Origin: Candidatus Brocadiia bacterium | GTDB taxonomy: Bacteria > Planctomycetota > PUPC01 > DSUN01 | Length of the DNA stretch: 8,640 nucleotides | Direction of reading: 5' to 3' | Assembly: GCA_016782825.1 (NCBI GenBank) | Contig: JADHXT010000125.1 | Span: 1 to 8,640, forward strand | In this document: piece by piece, positions 4,410 to 8,640 of the stretch | Layout of the letters: each line of letters begins with the position of its first letter | Position numbering within the stretch: the stretch's first letter is position 1 | Translations under genes and position numbers: made by a program | Notes under the pieces: model-generated | What the model saw: the letters and a program-made list of their open reading frames with translations, nothing else | Databases searched by the model: none | What the model was told of the DNA's origin: nothing

Positions 4410-6557
4410 ATGTCGGCCGGTTCCAGCATGCCCCAAGACAATTCTCCCGCCCGGAGCACCATCGAGCGCGTGAGCGACCTGGTGCTCATCGCGGGCCATC
4501 TGAAGCCCAAGAGCGTGATCATCCCCGGCGGCGACCGCGAGGAAGACATCCTGCTCGTGGACGCGGCCCGCGACCACGGCATCGTGGACCGCTGCATCCT
4601 CGTGGGCGACGAACGCATCATCCGCGCCGCCGCCGACACGGTGGGCGTGGCCATCGACCCCGATGATATCCTCGGCACAGCAAGCCAGGAGGAAACGGCG
4701 GCCCGCACCGTGGACGCCGTGCGCGCCGGCGGCGTGGACGTGATCCTCAAGGGCAACATCTCCACCCCCATCCTCAACCGCGCCATGATGCGCATCGTGG
4801 TGCGCAACACCATCAGCCTCGTCACCATGTTCGACACCCAGCCCGTGGCCAACGGACGCCCCATGCTCCTCACCGACCCGGGCGTGACCACCCTGTGCAA
4901 CTTCGGCCGCATGGTGGGCCTCATCGAAAACGCGGTGGACGTGGCGCGCTCGGTCATGGGCATCGAGCGGCCGCGGGTGGCCGTGCTGTCGGCCAACGAG
5001 AAGGTGATCGACTCGCTGCCGTCCACCAAGATGGGCAAGGCGCTGGCCGAGCGCGAGTGGGACCACGCCATCGTCTACGGCCCGCTGTCGTTCGACCTGG
5101 CCGTGAGCGCCGACTCGGTGCGGCTCAAGGGCCCCGGCTTCACCGGCGCGGCCGCCGAGGTGGCCGGCCAGGCCGACGTGCTCGTGTGCCCGAGCATCGA
5201 CGCGGCCAACGTGCTTTACAAGATGGCCATGGAAACCGTGAGGTTCGGCCTCGGCACGTTCGCCGGCATCACCATGGGCGTGATGGTGCCCTACGTGATC
5301 CTGTCGCGGGCCGACAACGTGGAGACCAAGCTCCAGAGCGTGGCGCTGTGCAGCATCGCCAGCGAGCGGATGGAGATGGGCCAGCCCCAGGTGCGCGCGC
5401 GCCCCGTGGCCCTTCCCGCCGCCGACGCCACCCAGCGCGTGCTCGTGGTGAACCCCGGCTCCATGTCCATCAAGCTCGCCCTGTTCGAGGGCGCGCGCTC
5501 GCTCCACGAGCAGGAGCTGCCTCTCGACCCCACCCGCGACGCCGCCGCCGACAGCACGGCCGACACCGCCCGCTTCCTGGCCATGGTCGACCAGTTCCTG
5601 GCCGAACACGCGATCGAGTCGTTCGATGCCGTGGCCGCGCGCGGCGGCCTGCTGCCCCGCAACGGCGCCAAGCTGCCCTGCGGCACCTACGTGGTGGCCG
5701 AGGTGCGCGACGGTCAGGTGGTGGTGGACGACGCCATGGTGCAGGCCATCACCGAGCGGCCCGAGTCTCACCACGTGTCCAACGTGGGCATCCCCCTCGC
5801 CGCCGACCTCGCGCGGCGTTTCGGCGTGCCCGCCTTCATCGTGGACCCCGTGGTGGCCGACGACTTCGTGCCCGAGGCCGAGGTGAGCGGCTACGCGCCC
5901 ATCCGCCGCCGCAGCGTGGCCCACGTGCTGAGCATCCGCGCGGCCGCACGGCGCGCCGCCGAGAAAACCGGCACCCCCCTCGATCGCATGACCTGCGTGG
6001 TGGCCCACATGGGCGGCGGCATCACCGTGGCCGCCGTGCGCCACGGCCGCATGGTGGACAACACCATCGCCCTCCTGGGCGAAGGCCCCTTCACGCCGCA
6101 GCGCGCCGGCACCCTGCCGCTGCGCGAGATCATCGACCTGTGCTACAGCGGCCAGTTTACCAAGGACCAGCTCCTCGAGGAGCTCACCCAGCGCGCCGGC
6201 CTCCAGTCCTACCTCGGCGAACACCGCATGGAGGTGATCGAGAAGCGCGTCGAGGACGGCGACGAAACGGCGCGCGCCGCCGTGGAGGCCATGGCCTACC
6301 AGATCGCCAAGTCCATCGGCGCCATGTGCGTGGCCGCGGGGCCGGAGACCGAGGCCATCATCCTCACCGGCGGCCTCTGCCGCTCCGCCCTCGTGGTGCG
6401 CGCCATCAAGAGCCGCCTCAGCCACCTCATCCCCGTGCTCGCGCTGAAGGACACGCCCGAAATGGAGGCCATGGCCGAAGGCGCGTGCCGCGTGCTCGCG
6501 GGCCACGAGCCGCCGCTCCGCTACACGCCACCCCCGGCCCACGAGGCCGACGCTTAG
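4410..6557 (+). CDS. ptb-buk: Phosphate butyryltransferase-butyrate kinase fusion enzyme
   Basis: One 715-residue chain carries two consecutive pathway enzymes. Residues about 13-327 are a phosphate acetyl/butyryltransferase: VILKG (111-115), LLTD (153-156), SADSVRLKG (233-241), PSIDAANVLYK (261-271) and SRAD (299-302). After a linker of about 15 residues rich in Pro and Ala, residues about 343-702 are a butyrate kinase of the ASKHA fold. Its marks are NPGSMSIK (348-355), ARGGLLPR (410-417), SHHVSN (453-458), VDP (478-480, Asp479), VAHMGGG (531-537), GEGPFTPQRAG (557-567, Arg565), LTGG (652-655) and EMEAMAEG (684-691). Together they would convert acyl-CoA plus phosphate to acyl phosphate, then to acid plus ATP, in the cytosol. 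Substrate length cannot be read from the sequence; butyryl- or branched acyl-CoA is likely. AAGGG (4399-4403) lies 6 bases before the ATG; a second ATG at 4428 is less well placed. All motifs are in one uninterrupted frame, so the fusion is not a frameshift artefact. Confidence 0.92.
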   Translation: MSAGSSMPQDNSPARSTIERVSDLVLIAGHLKPKSVIIPGGDREEDILLVDAARDHGIVDRCILVGDERIIRAAADTVGVAIDPDDILGTASQEETAARTVDAVRAGGVDVILKGNISTPILNRAMMRIVVRNTISLVTMFDTQPVANGRPMLLTDPGVTTLCNFGRMVGLIENAVDVARSVMGIERPRVAVLSANEKVIDSLPSTKMGKALAEREWDHAIVYGPLSFDLAVSADSVRLKGPGFTGAAAEVAGQADVLVCPSIDAANVLYKMAMETVRFGLGTFAGITMGVMVPYVILSRADNVETKLQSVALCSIASERMEMGQPQVRARPVALPAADATQRVLVVNPGSMSIKLALFEGARSLHEQELPLDPTRDAAADSTADTARFLAMVDQFLAEHAIESFDAVAARGGLLPRNGAKLPCGTYVVAEVRDGQVVVDDAMVQAITERPESHHVSNVGIPLAADLARRFGVPAFIVDPVVADDFVPEAEVSGYAPIRRRSVAHVLSIRAAARRAAEKTGTPLDRMTCVVAHMGGGITVAAVRHGRMVDNTIALLGEGPFTPQRAGTLPLREIIDLCYSGQFTKDQLLEELTQRAGLQSYLGEHRMEVIEKRVEDGDETARAAVEAMAYQIAKSIGAMCVAAGPETEAIILTGGLCRSALVVRAIKSRLSHLIPVLALKDTPEMEAMAEGACRVLAGHEPPLRYTPPPAHEADA

Positions 6558-6595
6558 CCCGCACCCCGCAACCGCAAGAGAGCGAGCAGACCGCC

Positions 6596-7087
6596 ATGGC
6601 CAACTCCGAAGAAGAAAAGAAACACTGGGTGTTTCGCGTGTACCTGGCCGACCGCGCGGGCGCGCTCACCAGCATCGCCTCCGCCTTCTCCAATCGCGGC
6701 ATCTCCATCGACACCGTGGTGGGCCACGGCGCCTCCGAGGCCACCAGCCACGACGGCACCGTGGTGGTCACCTTCTGGTGCACCGAGAGCGAGAAAGACG
6801 CCATCGTGCGCATCGTGCGGCGTCTCTCCAAGATCACCGGCCTCGAAGAGCACCCCTACAACTCCGAGATTCTCCGCAAGAGCGCCATCATCCACGTGAC
6901 GCGCAAGCTCACGCCGCACGACGTGGCCGGCCGCGAGACCTTCCTCACCTGCGAGCTCATCCGCAAGGACGACGACGCGTACCTCTACTTCCTGGCCGGC
7001 TCCCCCAGCGAACTCGACCCCATCCTCAACCGCCTGGGCGAGGAAGACATCCTGACCGACATCGTCTACTCCGTCGTGGGACTCTGA
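6596..7087 (+). CDS. ACT-domain protein resembling acetolactate synthase small subunit
   Basis: The 163-residue cytosolic protein starts with an ACT domain (about 10-84): HWVFRVYLADRAGALTSIAS (10-29), NRGISIDTVV (33-42), and a strand around TVVVTFWC (55-62). This is the pattern of IlvH/IlvN regulatory subunits, where the turn after strand 1 binds valine. Residues about 95-163 resemble the second half of those subunits, ending in a strand-rich ILTDIVYSVVGL (152-163). No acetolactate synthase large subunit gene is in the window. The gene follows the ptb-buk fusion after 38 bases and precedes the hydrolase by 6, so it is probably co-transcribed. The ribosome site is weak (an AAGAGAGCGAG stretch). 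It may be a stand-alone sensor of branched-chain or other amino acids, acting on the neighbouring enzyme or elsewhere; that role is inferred. It could also serve a distant ilvB. Confidence 0.75.
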   Translation: MANSEEEKKHWVFRVYLADRAGALTSIASAFSNRGISIDTVVGHGASEATSHDGTVVVTFWCTESEKDAIVRIVRRLSKITGLEEHPYNSEILRKSAIIHVTRKLTPHDVAGRETFLTCELIRKDDDAYLYFLAGSPSELDPILNRLGEEDILTDIVYSVVGL

Positions 7088-7093
7088 GACACC

Positions 7094-8200
7094 GTGATCA
7101 CCACACCCCCTCTGCACGGGACACTCGTGCGCGCCCTGCGGCCCGCCAGCCGCTGCGCGATGCTGTGCGCGCTGCTCCTGGCCGCGGCCTCGCCCGCCCT
7201 CGCGGCAGAGGCCACCGAAGGCACCTGCGATCCCAAGGGCCTCCTCCTGCCCCTGCGCGACGAGGACCCCGCGGTCAACAAGCTCCTTGCGAGCTACAAC
7301 CTGCCGCCCACGCCCTTCCGCTGGCGCCTCGTGCTACAGCAGCACACGCCCCACTACCGCGTGTACCACCTCACCTTCCCCTCCCCCGTCAAGACGCCCG
7401 TGCCCGAAAACAACACGGTGCATGCCGAATACTACCTGCCGGCCAAGATGATCGGCAAGCAGCCGGCCGCGCTCGTGCTCCACATCCTGGACGGCCGCTT
7501 CCTGGTGGCGCGCGCCGTGTGCCGCTACTTCGCCGGCAGCGGCACCCCCGCGCTCATGGTCATGATGCCCTTCTACGGCCCGCGGCGGCCGACAGACCGC
7601 TCCCTCGGCGGCTACTACCTGGCCGCGCCCAAACGCGTGTTCGAGAGCATGCACGCCACCGTGCTCGAATGCCGCCTCGCCACGTGCTGGCTCCAGCAGC
7701 GCCCCGAGGTGGACCCCCAGCGCGTCGGCCTCGTGGGCGTGAGCCTGGGCGCCATCACCGGCGGCCTGCTGGCCGGCGTGGACCCGCGCTTCGCCCGCAA
7801 CGTGCTCGTCCTCGGCGGCGGCGACCCCGCCCGCATCCTCTGGCACGCCCACGAGACACACTCCGTGCGCGAGCGCCTCGAACAGCTCGGCTACACACTC
7901 GACAAGATTCGCGAGGCCACCGTGGCCATCGACCCCATCCGCTTCGCCAAACGCATCGACCCCAAAGCCATGCTCTTCATCAACGCCCGCTACGACCAGA
8001 CCGTGCCGCGCGACTGCACCGAACGGCTCTGGAAGGCCATGGGCAAGCCGGCCATCGAATGGCTCCCCGCCGGGCACTACAGCACCAGCCTCTACATCCC
8101 CGTCATCCTGCCGCAAGCCCACCACTTCGTCCGCCACGGCGCCCGCCCACAGGCGCAGAACGCCCAAAATGCGCTGGACAAGGACGCCGCCGAGCAGTAG
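7094..8200 (+). CDS. Secreted alpha/beta hydrolase (probable esterase)
   Basis: The 368-residue product starts with GTG. Residues 1-38 form a signal peptide: Arg13, Arg16 and Arg20, then MLCALLLAAASPALA (23-37), with a cut near ALA/AEA. The catalytic triad of the fold is visible: nucleophile Ser217 in GVSLGA (215-220), probable acid Asp301 in ARYDQTVP (298-305) and His328 in LPAGHYS (324-330). An earlier segment, AALVLHILDG (125-134), fits the strand and oxyanion loop region. Overall it resembles acetyl-xylan esterase or dienelactone-hydrolase-like proteins, but the substrate is unknown. The GTG at 7094 is chosen because it supplies the basic N-region; the ATG at 7160 would begin inside the hydrophobic core without charge. 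Neither start has a strong ribosome site. The 6-base gap to the ACT gene suggests translational coupling. The C-terminal 20 residues are polar and probably disordered. Confidence 0.82.
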   Translation: MITTPPLHGTLVRALRPASRCAMLCALLLAAASPALAAEATEGTCDPKGLLLPLRDEDPAVNKLLASYNLPPTPFRWRLVLQQHTPHYRVYHLTFPSPVKTPVPENNTVHAEYYLPAKMIGKQPAALVLHILDGRFLVARAVCRYFAGSGTPALMVMMPFYGPRRPTDRSLGGYYLAAPKRVFESMHATVLECRLATCWLQQRPEVDPQRVGLVGVSLGAITGGLLAGVDPRFARNVLVLGGGDPARILWHAHETHSVRERLEQLGYTLDKIREATVAIDPIRFAKRIDPKAMLFINARYDQTVPRDCTERLWKAMGKPAIEWLPAGHYSTSLYIPVILPQAHHFVRHGARPQAQNAQNALDKDAAEQ

Positions 8201-8203
8201 AAT
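8175..8203 (+). promoter_or_regulatory. Sigma70-like promoter for the LamG-like gene
   Basis: TGGACA (8175-8180, 5 of 6 to TTGACA), a 17-base spacer and TAGAAT (8198-8203, 5 of 6 to TATAAT). The -10 begins with the TAG stop of the hydrolase gene, exactly as at 4357. Transcription near 8210 would give a leader of about 125 or 190 bases, depending on which start codon is used. Confidence 0.6.
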
Positions 8204-8231
8204 AGTGAGTACAGCACCACCAGGGGGCTTA

Positions 8232-8245
8232 CGCGGCTCTCCGCG
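8232..8245 (+). other. Small GC hairpin in the leader before the LamG-like gene
   Basis: CGCGG-CTCT-CCGCG is a perfect 5-bp stem with a 4-base loop. An alternative fold pairs GGCT..CC (8235-8242) with GGAGCC (8249-8254). No T-run follows directly, so it is a poor terminator candidate. It would lie at the 5' end of the transcript from the 8175 promoter, where it might act as a stabilising or attenuating stem. Confidence 0.3.
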
Positions 8246-8322
8246 ACAGGAGCCAGCAGGTACATTCTCTCTCGCAAGAAACATTGCGCTACGCTACTTG
8301 GCTGCACGAATCACCCCGAGAC

Positions 8323-8338
8323 AAGGAGGGAACGTGTG
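8323..8338 (+). promoter_or_regulatory. Strong ribosome binding site with an upstream GTG start
   Basis: AAGGAGGG (8323-8330) is a near-perfect ribosome site. It lies 6 bases ahead of a GTG at 8336-8338 that is in frame with the ATG at 8399, and the 21 codons between contain no stop. The downstream ATG has its own AGGAG (8387-8391) 7 bases ahead. Which start is used decides whether the protein has a 22-residue-longer N-terminus. Confidence 0.55.
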
Positions 8339-8398
8339 AGTCATACACTGCGCCTTGATGGGAACAACCACAGGGGCCGCTTCTCCAGGAGTTTGGAA

Positions 8399-8640
8399 AT
8401 GAGACCGCGAGTCCTCTTCGTCGCCGCGAGCCTGCTGGTCGTGCTGGGTCTCGCCATGCCGCCGGCCGAGGCCGGCCTCGTGGCGCGCTACAACTTCGAC
8501 GACAGCACGGCCACCGACCAGTCGGCCAACAACAACGACGGCACGGTGGGCAGCGACGTGCTCTACACCAGCGATACGCCCTTCGCCGGCGGCCTCGCCG
8601 GCAGCACGGGGACTGGCGGCGGCGGCACCCGCGTGATCAC
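8399..8640 (+). CDS. Secreted LamG/concanavalin-like protein, N-terminal part only
   Basis: Eighty codons are in view before the right edge. Residues 1-25 are a classic signal peptide: MRPR, the hydrophobic stretch VLFVAASLLVVLGLAM, and a cut after AEA (23-25). The mature part opens with LVARYNFDDSTATDQSANNN (27-46) followed by DGTV. This is the typical first strand and Asn/Asp-rich loop of LamG-type jelly-roll domains in secreted carbohydrate-binding or surface proteins of Planctomycetota-like bacteria. A Gly-rich loop follows (about 64-77). Such proteins often carry a PEP-CTERM sorting tail, which cannot be seen here. AGGAG (8387-8391) is 7 bases before the ATG. An alternative in-frame GTG at 8336 with a stronger ribosome site would add 21 residues ahead of this Met. 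Confidence 0.75.
   Translation, partial: MRPRVLFVAASLLVVLGLAMPPAEAGLVARYNFDDSTATDQSANNNDGTVGSDVLYTSDTPFAGGLAGSTGTGGGGTRVI

Noticed and set aside
3999..6542. An 847-codon open frame on the minus strand opposite the ptb-buk fusion
   Set aside because: It is the mirror of a highly GC3-biased gene. Its translation is a low-complexity His/Gly/Ala/Val/Arg mix with no recognisable domain, whereas the plus strand carries clear enzyme motifs throughout.
4895..6595. Upstream open-frame extension of the ACT-domain gene
   Set aside because: The sequence before 6596 in this frame is Arg/Gly-rich out-of-frame translation of ptb-buk. The ACT domain begins just after the ATG at 6596.

Overview
The window is GC-rich bacterial DNA (roughly two-thirds G+C by eye). 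Its gene mix is a Tat-exported aldo/keto reductase-like protein, an exported tetraheme cytochrome, a secreted glycoside-hydrolase-like protein, a secreted LamG-type protein and a DUF3800 protein. This mix resembles genomes of Planctomycetota and neighbouring PVC-type bacteria. The assignment is inference from gene content; no rRNA or other phylogenetic marker is present.

Left part (1-2630): a leftward gene for an exported TIM-barrel glycoside-hydrolase-like protein runs off the left edge. It is separated by a 400-base divergent regulatory region from a rightward DUF3800 gene. The regulatory region holds a TTGACA promoter facing left, CTGATAG repeats around that promoter, two copies of a GGTGCC-type repeat, and a candidate promoter with a hairpin-rich leader facing right. 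Codon use in these two genes is visibly less GC-biased than in the genes that follow.

Middle and right part (2759-8200): five rightward genes. The first two, the Tat-exported AKR-like protein and the tetraheme cytochrome c, overlap by ATGA and look like one periplasmic redox unit. A perfect 26-bp palindrome lies in the 5' end of the cytochrome gene. A strong sigma70-like promoter (TTGACA-N17-TAGATT) overlaps the cytochrome stop codon. It should drive the next three genes: a natural fusion of phosphate butyryltransferase and butyrate kinase, a small IlvH-like ACT-domain protein, and a secreted alpha/beta hydrolase. The fusion should turn an acyl-CoA into a free acid plus ATP, and the ACT protein is a plausible amino-acid-sensing partner.

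Right edge (8201-8640): a second promoter of the same design (TGGACA-N17-TAGAAT) overlaps the hydrolase stop codon. It is followed by a leader of about 125-190 bases and the start of a secreted LamG-like protein that runs off the window. That gene has two in-frame start codons, each with its own good ribosome binding site.

The points most worth a second look are the single-chain Ptb-Buk enzyme with its ACT neighbour, the 26-bp palindrome, and the two promoters whose -10 box begins with the upstream gene's stop codon. No CRISPR array, tRNA, rRNA or transposase was seen.
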